From: Clostridiales bacterium
GTDB lineage: Bacteria; Acidobacteriota; Aminicenantia; Aminicenantales; UBA8522
Assembly: GCA_029907205.1 (NCBI GenBank)
Contig: JARYMI010000006.1
Span: 37,746-101,745, forward strand
Length of the DNA stretch: 64,000 nt
Reading direction: 5' to 3'
The notes beneath the pieces were generated by a model that saw nothing but the letters and a program-made list of their open reading frames with translations, was not told the origin of the DNA and did no database searches. Of the stretch, positions 9,300-17,335 are shown one piece after another. Positions within the stretch are counted from its first letter, which is position 1; each line of letters starts with the position of its first letter. The position numbers were made by a program, and so were the translations under genes.

Positions 9300-10052
9300 A
9301 TGGGCATTATTGAAGTCAGTGACTTGTCATTTTTTTACGGCAAATTCCAGGCTCTCAAAAATGTCACCTTGAGCATCGAAAAACAAAAAATAACGGCCCT
9401 CATCGGACCCTCCGGCTGCGGCAAGACGACTTTCTTGCGCACGCTCAACCGGATGAACGACCTCGTCGAGGGAGCGTGCTGCCAGGGCCAGGTCCTCATC
9501 GACGGCCTCGACATTTATCAGAAAGGAGTTGACCTGCTGGAGTTGCGACGGAAAGTAGGCTTGGTCTTCCAGCGGCCCAACCCTTTTCCCCTGAGCATTT
9601 TCGATAACGTCACGTACGGTCTTCGAGTTCACGGCGTCCAGGACAGGGATGTCATTCAGGAGAGGCTCCGCTGGAGCCTTGAATCCGTTCGCTTGTGGAA
9701 GGAGCTGAAGGATTCCCTCGACAGGAATGCTCTTTCCCTTACTGGTGAGCAGCAGCAGAGGTTATGCATCGCCCGCCTGATTGCCGTGGAGCCGGAGATC
9801 CTTCTCATGGATGAACCTTGCTCTGCCCTCGACCTCTTCGCCACAGAAAAAATCGAGGACTTGATGCGCGAGCTTAAAAAGCAATACACGATTGTCATCG
9901 TCACGCACAACATGCAGCAGGCAGCCCGGGTCTCTGATTTCACGGGCTATTTTCTGTTAGGGGAACTCGTGGAGTTCGGAGAAACGACGCAGATTTTCAC
10001 TGCCCCGACTGACCGCCGGACAGAGGACTATATCACTGGCCGGTTCGGATGA
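9300..10052 (+). CDS. pstB: PstB-like phosphate ABC ATPase, second copy (degenerate signature motif)
   Basis: A 250-aa PstB paralogue and last gene of the pst operon. Walker [10 protein letters not shown] (36-44), Q-loop Gln91, Walker B MDEP with Glu172 and switch His203 are all canonical. The ABC signature is LTGEQ (147-151) in place of LSGGQ: the second Gly, which contacts the gamma-phosphate of the ATP held by the opposite subunit, is Glu150. The D-loop is SALDLF, where PstB usually has SALDPI. These losses complement those of the first copy: this subunit's Walker A, Q and H residues pair with the intact LSGGQ of the first copy, and its poor signature faces the first copy's poor site. Confidence 0.93.
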   Translation: MGIIEVSDLSFFYGKFQALKNVTLSIEKQKITALIGPSGCGKTTFLRTLNRMNDLVEGACCQGQVLIDGLDIYQKGVDLLELRRKVGLVFQRPNPFPLSIFDNVTYGLRVHGVQDRDVIQERLRWSLESVRLWKELKDSLDRNALSLTGEQQQRLCIARLIAVEPEILLMDEPCSALDLFATEKIEDLMRELKKQYTIVIVTHNMQQAARVSDFTGYFLLGELVEFGETTQIFTAPTDRRTEDYITGRFG

Positions 10053-10193
10053 CCCTGCATCTCCGTTTTCGTGATGATCCAATTTGGGAATAGGGTCCTG
10101 TCACGGCGCTTCAGGAGAAGCTGGAAAAGTTTCGCTTGAAGTGATAAACTTTTTGCGGCCGTTTTTCGTTCTTATGGATAAGGGAGATATCAA

Positions 10194-10970
10194 ATGAAAA
10201 AGGCGTTTTTCCTCTGCAGCCTCCTCGGCGTTGTCTTGCTTGCCGCCTGCGTGATTGCTGTTATTGATTATCCTTATGATGAAGGCCGCTTCGTGCCGAA
10301 GAGCTCGTTCCGCAGGACAATAGCCTTTGAGCGGGGCGGGACGATTTCCCTGGAGAACGCCAGGGGGAACATCGAAATCAAAGGCTGGGACGAGGAAAGA
10401 ATCGAGATATCTGCCGTGGAACGAAGGAGCACCGTTCCGGCTCGCCGCTTTTATGTCTCAACCTGGAGACAGTCCGACCTTAGTATCCGGGTCAAAGAAT
10501 CTCCCGGTATCATCAGTATCGAGACCGATCCCACGATCCAGAAAGATGAAACCCGGCTCGTCAACTTTACCCTCTTTGTCCCCCAATCCGTCCGACTCCA
10601 GGGCATCAGGAACAGGAGGGGAGACATCCGGGTGGCCGATGTTTACGGGAGTGTCGATGTGGACCTGGAGGAGGGAACGGTCAGGATTGAGAACTTCTCA
10701 GGCTCTGTTGATGTCCGGCTTAGGAGAGGTGATGTCGAGGCGGAACTCCTTGACCTCAGGCCTGAGGATGACGTCCGAATCGCAACAGAGCGGGGCGACA
10801 TCAGGCTTTATCTCGAACCACAGGCAGCGATCCGGCTTGAGGCCAGCGCACCCAGGGGAAGAATCATCAGCGATTTTGATCTTGGGAAAGAGGAAGAGTC
10901 GGCCCAGGAGACTCGGCTTTTGCTTGAGGCGCTCAACGGCGACATCCGGATAAAGAAAGCGAGAGAATAA
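10194..10970 (+). CDS. DUF4097-type lipoprotein (putative beta-helical envelope protein)
   Basis: A 258-aa protein with a lipoprotein signal (LLAAC, Cys about residue 19). The rest is a series of short beta-strand repeats rich in G-D-I-R and S-V-D-V units, such as GDIRVADVYGSVDVDL, typical of DUF4097 proteins, which are predicted right-handed beta-solenoids. Function is unknown. A larger relative lies at 60.9-62.2 kb under an ECF sigma operon. AAGGGAG precedes the ATG. It is 24 bp ahead of the DUF3014 gene and probably co-transcribed with it; both are predicted envelope proteins. Confidence 0.75.
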   Translation: MKKAFFLCSLLGVVLLAACVIAVIDYPYDEGRFVPKSSFRRTIAFERGGTISLENARGNIEIKGWDEERIEISAVERRSTVPARRFYVSTWRQSDLSIRVKESPGIISIETDPTIQKDETRLVNFTLFVPQSVRLQGIRNRRGDIRVADVYGSVDVDLEEGTVRIENFSGSVDVRLRRGDVEAELLDLRPEDDVRIATERGDIRLYLEPQAAIRLEASAPRGRIISDFDLGKEEESAQETRLLLEALNGDIRIKKARE

Positions 10971-10993
10971 TACCATCGAGAGGAAGGGACAAA

Positions 10994-11809
10994 ATGGACG
11001 AGACGAAAAAAGTTTTTCAAACAGCTGCCGGCCTTCTGCTTGTATTGATTATTGCGGCAACGCTGTATTACTTTTTAATCTATAAAAGACCTAAAGGGCC
11101 GGCCCCGGCTGAGGCGCCTCCTCCAGCCGCGGTGGAGCTTGAACAAGTGCCCGCAGAGGAAAAGGTGCAGCCGGCGCTTCCGCCGGTCGAACTCGACAAG
11201 AGCGATGACCTGGTTCGCCAGCTCGCCAAGGAGCTTTCTTCGCATCCAAAGATCGACCTCTGGCTGAGAAGCGAGGATCTCATCCGGCGTTTCACGGCTG
11301 CTGTCGACAATATCGCCAACGGGCTAAGCCCGGGACCGCATGTGGATTTTTTTGCGCCCGACGGTGAGTTCAAAGTCATCAAGAAGGGAGACCTTTATTA
11401 CGCTGACCCTGACGGATATGACCGCTACGACCCTGTCGTGGATGTTTTCGTCTCCCTGGACAGCAAGAAGAGCGTAACCCTTCTGCGGGCTTTGAAGCCT
11501 CTTTTTCAGGAGGCATACAGGGATCTGGGGTATCCCGACAAGGATTTCGAAGAAACTCTTATCAGGGCCATAGATGAACTTTTGAGAACGCCTGTAGTCG
11601 AGGGAGATATTCTCCTCGAAAAGGCGGTCGTTAACTACATCATGGTCGACCCAGCCTTGGAAGGCCTTAGCGACGCCCAGAAGCATCTTCTCCGAACAGG
11701 TCCGGAGAATGTCGGAGCTGTCCAGGCAAAGCTCAGGGAGATGGCTGCTGCCCTCGGCGTCCCGGAATCCCGGCTGCCCCGGCCGCGCCTCTACAGGCCC
11801 CAGAGATGA
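10994..11809 (+). CDS. DUF3014 domain membrane-anchored protein
   Basis: A 271-aa protein with an N-terminal membrane anchor (about 9-29), a proline- and alanine-rich spacer (about 34-70) and a conserved periplasmic domain. The pattern WLRSEDLIRRFTAAVDNIA, then G-PHVDFFAP, YDRYDPVVDVF and LLRTGPENV is that of DUF3014. The family is found in diverse Gram-negative bacteria and has no established function. A short gap follows before the convergent surE. Confidence 0.82.
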   Translation: MDETKKVFQTAAGLLLVLIIAATLYYFLIYKRPKGPAPAEAPPPAAVELEQVPAEEKVQPALPPVELDKSDDLVRQLAKELSSHPKIDLWLRSEDLIRRFTAAVDNIANGLSPGPHVDFFAPDGEFKVIKKGDLYYADPDGYDRYDPVVDVFVSLDSKKSVTLLRALKPLFQEAYRDLGYPDKDFEETLIRAIDELLRTPVVEGDILLEKAVVNYIMVDPALEGLSDAQKHLLRTGPENVGAVQAKLREMAAALGVPESRLPRPRLYRPQR

Positions 11810-11865
11810 TGATCATTCTGATACTCTTCAGGCCGCAGCGGCCATCGCCACCGGCGGTAGAAGGG

Positions 11866-12633
11866 TCAGGCCAGGCCTTGAAAGATTTTTTTTAGAGAGG
11901 GAAGAGTAAGAGCATTATAGTCTGTCAGGTCCGTGTGGAGAGGGGTGACGGAGATGAAACCTTGGGCCACGGCACTCGTGTCGCTCGTCTCATCTCCCAC
12001 GGCCGTCGGGTTTCCGGCTCCGATCCAGTAGTAGAGGTTTTCGCGGGGGTCTTTTTTCTCGATGATTTCCGGGTTGTACCTTTTTTCGCCCAGTTTGACG
12101 ACTTTGACTCCCTTGACAGGAGGAGGGGGGATGTTGATGTTCAAGGTGATCCCGTGGGGGAGGGAAGCTTTGAGCAGTCGAGCTGCCAGGCTGGCCACGA
12201 ACCTGGCTGAGAAGTCGAAATGGAACTTTCCCGAAACATCCGCCAGCACCGAGACGGCCATAGAGGGGACGCGCAGAAAGGTTCCCTGGATGGCTGCGGC
12301 CACCGTGCCAGAATAGGAGATATCCTGTTGTCCAAGGTTAGGGCCTCGGTTGAGCCCTGAGATGATCAGGTTAGCCGAGCGGGGAAGCAGCTTTCGAAGC
12401 GCTAAGTAGACACAGTCGGCAGGCGTTCCGTCCACGGCGAAAACGTTCCTTTTTATTTTTTCCACTCTGAGGGGCCGGCGGAGGGTCAGAGAAAGAGATG
12501 TGGCGCTCTTCTCCCTGTCTGGCGCAACGATGCTGATACTCCCCAGTTTCCAGAGATGGCGGCGAAGCTCCTGGATTCCCTCGGAAAAGAATCCGTCGTC
12601 ATTGGTGAGGAGGATGAGAGGTCTTGCGCTCAT
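11866..12633 (-). CDS. surE: 5'/3'-nucleotidase SurE
   Basis: A 255-aa cytoplasmic metal-dependent nucleotidase (survival protein SurE). The metal and substrate motifs are all present: LLTNDDGFFSEGI at the N-terminus, VDGTPADCVYLAL, SGLNRGPNLG and SYSGTVAAAIQG. SurE dephosphorylates nucleoside 5'- and 3'-monophosphates. It starts 2 bp after the stop of the cupin gene and is very probably translated from the same message. Length matches the family (about 250). Confidence 0.96.
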   Translation of the reverse strand: MSARPLILLTNDDGFFSEGIQELRRHLWKLGSISIVAPDREKSATSLSLTLRRPLRVEKIKRNVFAVDGTPADCVYLALRKLLPRSANLIISGLNRGPNLGQQDISYSGTVAAAIQGTFLRVPSMAVSVLADVSGKFHFDFSARFVASLAARLLKASLPHGITLNINIPPPPVKGVKVVKLGEKRYNPEIIEKKDPRENLYYWIGAGNPTAVGDETSDTSAVAQGFISVTPLHTDLTDYNALTLPSLKKIFQGLA

Positions 12634-12635
12634 CT

Positions 12636-12983
12636 TCAGGAACGGACCATGACAAGAATCATCTTGAATTTTTTGACGGCCTTGAGGGCATGGGGCTGAT
12701 GGGCCGGCATGATGATCATCTCGTCCTCGGCCAAGCGATGGCGGCGGCCCGAGATCCTGATCTCCGCTTCGCCGTCAATGATGATCACCAACGCGTCATA
12801 AGGAGCGGTGTGTTCGCTGAGCTGCTGGCCTTTGTCAAAGGCAAAGACGCTTACCGTGCCGGTCGGCCGGTGGATGATCTCATGGCTGACGACGGCCCCC
12901 GCCTGATAACCAACCAAAGATTGAACACAATGGGCCCGTCCCAGAAGCTGGCCTGATGCCTTTTTATTCTTAACCGGGCTCAT
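12636..12983 (-). CDS. Small cupin-domain protein
   Basis: A 115-aa single-domain cupin. The two cupin motifs are seen as LSEHTAPYDALVIIIDGEAEI (His and Glu-type ligands) and MIIMPAHQPHALKAV. Such small cupins bind a metal and serve as stand-alone dioxygenase, isomerase or sensor domains; nothing here fixes the substrate. AAGGAGGGAG precedes the ATG. The gene is directly followed by surE. Confidence 0.82.
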   Translation of the reverse strand: MSPVKNKKASGQLLGRAHCVQSLVGYQAGAVVSHEIIHRPTGTVSVFAFDKGQQLSEHTAPYDALVIIIDGEAEIRISGRRHRLAEDEMIIMPAHQPHALKAVKKFKMILVMVRS

Positions 12984-13083
12984 TTATTTCTCCCTCCTTA
13001 ATTTTTCTATACTTGAGAAGTTTGCCTTGCAGCCGAAAATAATCCTCAACGGGCAGCCAAAGCTGTATGAACAAGGAGAAAAA

Positions 13084-13157
13084 TCGGGACGGGCGGATTT
13101 GAACCGCCGACCCCACGCACCCCAAGCGTGTGCGCTACCAAGCTGCGCCACGTCCCG
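13084..13157 (-). tRNA. tRNA-Pro (anticodon GGG)
   Basis: Minus-strand cloverleaf: acceptor CGGGACG/CGTCCCG, anticodon stem CACGC/GCGTG around loop TTGGGGT (anticodon GGG), T-stem GGCGG/CCGCC with TTCAAAT, discriminator A, no encoded CCA. It follows a MerR-type gene by 37 bp; a merR-tRNA-Pro order also occurs in other bacteria. An extended -10 promoter lies 12 nt upstream, so it can be transcribed by itself. Confidence 0.97.
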
Positions 13158-13169
13158 AAAAGGGGAATT

Positions 13170-13178
13170 ATTATAGCA
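13170..13178 (-). promoter_or_regulatory. Extended -10 promoter of tRNA-Pro(GGG)
   Basis: The minus strand reads TGCTATAAT, a perfect -10 hexamer with the TGN extension, 12 nt before the tRNA 5' end. No convincing -35 hexamer is present at the usual distance, as expected for extended -10 promoters. The same nonamer stands before uvrB. Confidence 0.65.
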
Positions 13179-13194
13179 GAAAAAGAACCCCTTT

Positions 13195-13572
13195 TTACAG
13201 TTTCCGAGATCCTTTTTCTAACGAAGCGGCGATTTCCTGGAGCTGATCCCGCACCTCAGCGAGCATCTTTTTGAGGCGGTCGGGGTGGACCGGTTCAGAG
13301 GTTTTGGCTCCGAACTCCTCTTCGATCCGTCTCTTGGCGCCGGCCAAGGTGAGTTTTTCTTTGACGAGAAGTTCTTTCAGGCGGAGGATGATGGTGAGGT
13401 CTTTGGGCCGGAAAATCTTCTGGCCGCTTCCTGTCTGCCCGACATGGAGGAAGGGGAACTCCTTTTCCCATCTCTCTATGACTTTGGCATCGAGCCCGGC
13501 AATACGGCTGACTTCATCGAGTTTGTAGAAAAGTTTGTCCTGGGCTTTCCCGTTTTTAATCCTTTCGGCCAC
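13195..13572 (-). CDS. MerR-like helix-turn-helix regulator
   Basis: A 125-aa protein with a MerR-type winged helix at about residues 15-80 (LFYKLDEVSRIAGLDAKVIERW, then a wing and FRPKDLTIILRLKELLV) and a short C-terminal coiled coil (about 100-118). There is no Cys-rich metal-binding or drug-binding tail, so it belongs to the short MerR group often encoded beside ihfA/pheT and tRNA-Pro. The start is GTG at 13572 with AGGA upstream. Its targets are unknown. It is divergent from rarA. Confidence 0.8.
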   Translation of the reverse strand: MAERIKNGKAQDKLFYKLDEVSRIAGLDAKVIERWEKEFPFLHVGQTGSGQKIFRPKDLTIILRLKELLVKEKLTLAGAKRRIEEEFGAKTSEPVHPDRLKKMLAEVRDQLQEIAASLEKGSRKL

Positions 13573-13787
13573 AGGAGTTTCCTGTCTTTTTTTCGACTCT
13601 CAGCGCTAACCATATCATGTCTCCAGGGTAGCGTCAAGCAATTGCCGCTTGGTGTTTGCATCGCGTCTTCCCTCGAAAACCGCCCCCGAAAGGCTAAACC
13701 CTTCGAAGTCTCTCCTTCATGCTCAAACCACGACTGTGATAATCATGGATTAAGATGCTTCCCTCGCTGGTTCGCAGCCGGCTCATC

Positions 13788-13796
13788 TGATATAAT
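13788..13796 (+). promoter_or_regulatory. Extended -10 promoter of rarA
   Basis: TGATATAAT matches the TGN-TATAAT extended -10 exactly. The predicted transcription start (about 13803) lies just before the ATG at 13813 and after a possible TTG start at 13801, which supports the ATG. Confidence 0.6.
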
Positions 13797-13812
13797 TTAG
13801 TTGGACCCGAGG

Positions 13813-15123
13813 ATGGAAAGAAAAGAAGGCCACACGCCTCTTGCCGAAAGGATGAGGCCCAGGTCTTTTGACCAGTTTTACGGCCAGGAGCACCTCCTCG
13901 GGCGGGGAAAAATTCTTTCCGAGCTGATCGAATCCGGCCACCTCGTCTCTTTGATTTTCTGGGGGCCTCCAGGTTCTGGGAAGACGACCTTAGGCACGAT
14001 GCTGGCCCGGCATTTTGATGTCCCCTGCTTGTTTTTCTCGGCCGTGCTCTCGGGGATTAAAGAAGTCAAAGAGGTCATGGCTCAGGCGGAAAGTCACAAA
14101 AAAATGTTCGGGAAACCGAGCATCATCTTCATCGATGAGATCCACAGATTCAACAAAGCCCAGCAGGGAGCTTTTCTGCCGTACGTGGAAAGGGGGGACA
14201 TCATCCTCTTCGGGTCGACAACCGAAAACCCCTCGTTTGAAATCATCGCGCCCCTTCTTTCAAGGACCAAAGTCCTCATCCTTCATCCCCTTAACGAAGA
14301 GGCGCTCGCTCGAATCATTGACGAAGCACTGAGCGACCCAGAGCGAGGACTGGGCAGACTTGAATTATCAATCGACCCTCAGGCGAGGCAACTCATCATC
14401 GATTATGCCAACGGCGATGCCCGGCGGGTCCTCAACACCCTGGAGATTGCGGTCAGCCTGGCGCGCAGCTCCTCCCTCGGCGTGCCCGAGATCCAGGAGG
14501 CCTTGCAGAAAAGAACGCTTCTCTACGACAAGAGCGGAGAAGAGCATTTCAACCTCATTTCTGCCCTCCATAAAAGCCTGCGCAACAGCGACGCGGACGC
14601 CTCTCTTTACTGGTTGGCCAGGATGATCTTGGCGGGAGAAGATCCTCTCTACATCGCTCGGCGGCTGGTCCGGTTTGCCAGCGAAGACATCGGGCTGGCC
14701 GACCCTCAGGCCCTGTCCGTCGCCCTGATGGCCAAGGACGCTTATGATTTTTTGGGCTCGCCCGAGGGAGAGCTGGCTCTCGCCGAGGCCGTGATTTACA
14801 TGGCTTCCGCGCCCAAGAGCAACCGGGCCTATGTCGCGTTTTCGAAAGCCATGAAAGACGTGGAAGAAAACCCCTGTGAGCCGGTTCCTCTTCATCTCCG
14901 CAACCCGGTCACGCCGTTGATGAAAGACATCGGTTACGGAAAAGACTACGCCTACGCCCATGATTTTGAATTCGGCACGACCGATATGGAGACATTCCCG
15001 GAAAACCTCAAAGGCCGAAAATACTACAAACCTGGAGACATGGGACTGGAAAAAGAAATCAAGAAACGACTAGAATGGTGGCAAAGCCTTAAGGAAAAGC
15101 TCCGGTCTCAAAAGAAGGCTTAG
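13813..15123 (+). CDS. rarA: Replication-associated recombination protein RarA (MgsA), AAA+ ATPase
   Basis: A 436-aa AAA+ ATPase of the RarA/Mgs1/WRNIP1 family, which acts at stalled replication forks and is related to clamp-loader subunits. Walker A is GPPGSGKTT, Walker B FIDEIHRF and sensor 1 STTENPSFE. The C-terminal part carries LRNSDADASLYWLARMILAGEDP, IARRLVRFASEDIGLADP and YKYAHD-like YAYAHDFE, all family hallmarks. The start could be TTG at 13801, four codons longer, but the promoter position favours ATG 13813. Its stop overlaps the stop of the convergent small gene that follows. Confidence 0.95.
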   Translation: MERKEGHTPLAERMRPRSFDQFYGQEHLLGRGKILSELIESGHLVSLIFWGPPGSGKTTLGTMLARHFDVPCLFFSAVLSGIKEVKEVMAQAESHKKMFGKPSIIFIDEIHRFNKAQQGAFLPYVERGDIILFGSTTENPSFEIIAPLLSRTKVLILHPLNEEALARIIDEALSDPERGLGRLELSIDPQARQLIIDYANGDARRVLNTLEIAVSLARSSSLGVPEIQEALQKRTLLYDKSGEEHFNLISALHKSLRNSDADASLYWLARMILAGEDPLYIARRLVRFASEDIGLADPQALSVALMAKDAYDFLGSPEGELALAEAVIYMASAPKSNRAYVAFSKAMKDVEENPCEPVPLHLRNPVTPLMKDIGYGKDYAYAHDFEFGTTDMETFPENLKGRKYYKPGDMGLEKEIKKRLEWWQSLKEKLRSQKKA

Positions 15124-15293
15124 CTTTCTTTCTCTTTTTCCTTGAGAAGGTAATAAATTTCCCAGCTGATGTCATCGGCCAGGCAGCCGATGCACGACGT
15201 CTTGGTTGTGGCCAGCTCGCCGTCTGTGATTTTGTCCTTGAGGATTTTCTTCACCTTTTTCCTGATCCTGTAAAGCATGATGTAGTTAACCAT
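15120..15293 (-). CDS. Small cysteine-containing protein, 57 aa, function unknown
   Basis: An ATG at 15293 opens 57 codons ending at a TAA that overlaps the rarA stop codon. GGAGGG lies 10 nt upstream, and an in-frame stop at 15318 with no other start in between fixes the beginning. The protein is basic and then acidic, with a Cys pair SCIGCLAD in the middle and a helical, Lys/Glu-rich tail. Codon use looks normal for the neighbourhood and the whole space between rarA and the next gene is filled by it. I do not recognise the family; the CxxC could bind metal or be redox-active. Confidence 0.6.
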   Translation of the reverse strand: MVNYIMLYRIRKKVKKILKDKITDGELATTKTSCIGCLADDISWEIYYLLKEKEKES

Positions 15294-15386
15294 CGGGCAG
15301 ATTCCCTCCGCATGATATCAACTTCCTTTATCCGTGTAAAGATTGAGCGAGGAGGAGCAACATGATATGATGATTCCCTTTGAGTG

Positions 15387-16733
15387 ATGAAAAAGACAAA
15401 AACGACCCTGATTTTGGCGCTGAACCTGCTCAGCCTCTCTTGTTCTCTTTCGGGGACAAGGCCGTCCCTGTATCCGGGCGGGGTGGGGTTTCCCCTTGAG
15501 GAGGCCGGCCGGGTAACGATTGAGGGGAAAATCATCCGGACCATGGTTGAGGATGAAGGAAAAATATACCTGGCCACAGACAAAGGCAAACTCTACTGTC
15601 TTGATGGGAAGGCCCAGAAGGTTTTATGGACGCATGAGTCTGAAGCCGGCTTCAGCTGCCCGCCTGCCGTGGGGAAGGACCGTCTTTTTATTCTTGACCA
15701 CGGGGGCCAAATCACCTGCCTGGACAAAGGCGGGAATGTTCGATGGAAAAGCAAGATCGAAGGACACACTCCGGCCAGTCTCGGCCAGAATCAGTACGGC
15801 GTTTATGTCGGAACCAAGGAAGGGAGTGTCCTGGCCCTGAACCCGGACTCGGGAGAAATGGTCTGGAACTTTGCCACAGGTGGTGCCGTCGTGTCTGAGG
15901 CCCTCGTTTGGGAAGGGAAGATCGTCTTTGCCTCTGAGGATGGGAACATCTATATCCTCTCTCCGGGGGGACGCGTTCGGAATGCTGTCAAGGTTGGGAG
16001 CTCCGTCCTCGTAACGCCTCTTATCCAAAATGCCCGTCTTTATGTGGGGGCCGAGGATTCGGTCTTTCACTGTTTTGACTTGAGGGCACAGAGGAGGATG
16101 TGGAGGATCCAGTTGGGCGGCAGGATTCTTGCGCCGCCTCTAACGGACGAAAGGCATGTTTTTTTCGTCGCCTCTAACTGTGTCCTCTTTTGTTTGAATA
16201 AGAAAAGCGGCGAGATCCAGTGGTGGCGCGCCCTGCCCTCGCTCGGCCGGTATGATCTCGAATCGAGCGACGGCAAGATCGTCGTCCCTTCTTCTTCTCC
16301 GACACTTGTCTGTTTGGATAGAAAAAGCGGGGAGAAGGTAGGGACTTACGATGCCGGCTCGGAGCTAAGATCTAACGCGTTATGGGTGGATCCTTATCTC
16401 GTTGCCTCTCTTTATGACCAGAGTGAAGAAAGGGGAAGCGTTGTTTTTCTCCATCGACAGGTCAGTGTCCAGCTTGTTGCCGCGTTGGCTTCGCCACAGC
16501 CCGTGGGAACAGAAATAAGTTTTGCGGCGTCGGCTGTTGGGTTTTATCTCCCCAGGTATGAATTTTTCCTCAGGCAGGGCGGAGAGAGAACCGTCGTCCA
16601 GAAAGGGTCTGAGAGAAACACCTGGGTCTGGTTCCCGGATAAAGAGGGCATGTATGCTGTTGGCGTCAGGGTGACCGACGCCAAACAGGAGAGAGAAACT
16701 GAGATCCCGTTTGAGATAATCAAAGGGAAATAG
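15387..16733 (+). CDS. PQQ-like beta-propeller lipoprotein
   Basis: About 448 aa. A lipoprotein signal (SLSC, Cys about residue 19) is followed by at least seven PQQ/WD-like repeats with the pattern G-xx-W and LYCLD, CLDKGGNVRW, VLALNPDSGEMVW, CLNKKSGEIQWW. The last 90 residues look like an Ig-fold domain. This is a BamB-like or PQQ-dehydrogenase-like scaffold without evidence for PQQ binding; a structural or envelope role is likely. GTG 15384 and ATG 15387 are both possible starts. A six-codon reading frame upstream (15367-15387) ends in TGATG overlapping the ATG and is served by GAGGAGGAG at 15349-15357, so start-stop coupling is possible. Confidence 0.8.
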   Translation: MKKTKTTLILALNLLSLSCSLSGTRPSLYPGGVGFPLEEAGRVTIEGKIIRTMVEDEGKIYLATDKGKLYCLDGKAQKVLWTHESEAGFSCPPAVGKDRLFILDHGGQITCLDKGGNVRWKSKIEGHTPASLGQNQYGVYVGTKEGSVLALNPDSGEMVWNFATGGAVVSEALVWEGKIVFASEDGNIYILSPGGRVRNAVKVGSSVLVTPLIQNARLYVGAEDSVFHCFDLRAQRRMWRIQLGGRILAPPLTDERHVFFVASNCVLFCLNKKSGEIQWWRALPSLGRYDLESSDGKIVVPSSSPTLVCLDRKSGEKVGTYDAGSELRSNALWVDPYLVASLYDQSEERGSVVFLHRQVSVQLVAALASPQPVGTEISFAASAVGFYLPRYEFFLRQGGERTVVQKGSERNTWVWFPDKEGMYAVGVRVTDAKQERETEIPFEIIKGK

Positions 16734-16768
16734 AATAACAGGCGAAAAACCCGGAAAGGAGGAGCCCG

Positions 16769-17314
16769 ATGAACAGAGAGGAGGCTTTGGACCTCGTCAA
16801 ACAATACCTCAAGAACAAGAACCTGGTCAAGCACAGCCTGGCTGTGGAGGCCTGCATGAAAGCTGTTGCGGCGAGACTTGCTCAGGACGAAACGAAATGG
16901 GGCCAGGCCGGAATCCTCCACGACCTCGATTACGAGCTCACGGAAAAGAGCCCCGAACTCCACACAGATGAGACAGTCAAGATTCTCGGCGGGTTGGGCA
17001 TCAGCGCTGATGTCATCCAGGCCATCAAGGCCCATGCGGGCAAGGTCCCTTGCCAGAGCCCGATGGATTGGGCCATCTTTTCCATCGACCCTTTAACCGG
17101 GCTGATCATCGCCGCGACTCTGATGCACCCGACACGAAAGCTCAAGGATGTCGACCTTGAGTTCGTCAAGAGGCGGTACAAGGAGAAAAGTTTCGCCCGC
17201 GGCGCCAAGAGGGAAGAGATCGAAGAATGCTGCAACCTTGGTTTAGAGCTGGATGAATTTATCGCCCTTTGCCTCGGTGCCATGCAGGGCATCTCGAGTG
17301 ACCTGGGGCTTTAA
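16769..17314 (+). CDS. HD-domain phosphohydrolase-like protein
   Basis: A 181-aa HD-superfamily protein. The metal motif H...HD...D is seen as VKHSLAVEA, GILHDLDYE, AIKAHAG and the stretch IDPLTGLIIAATLM, which is characteristic of the small HDIG group. These are predicted metal-dependent phosphohydrolases acting on nucleotides; the substrate is not known. GGAGGA precedes the ATG. It lies 35 bp after the propeller gene and converges on the TonB receptor. Confidence 0.82.
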   Translation: MNREEALDLVKQYLKNKNLVKHSLAVEACMKAVAARLAQDETKWGQAGILHDLDYELTEKSPELHTDETVKILGGLGISADVIQAIKAHAGKVPCQSPMDWAIFSIDPLTGLIIAATLMHPTRKLKDVDLEFVKRRYKEKSFARGAKREEIEECCNLGLELDEFIALCLGAMQGISSDLGL

Positions 17315-17335
17315 CAGCTCTGACGGAGGCCGCCA

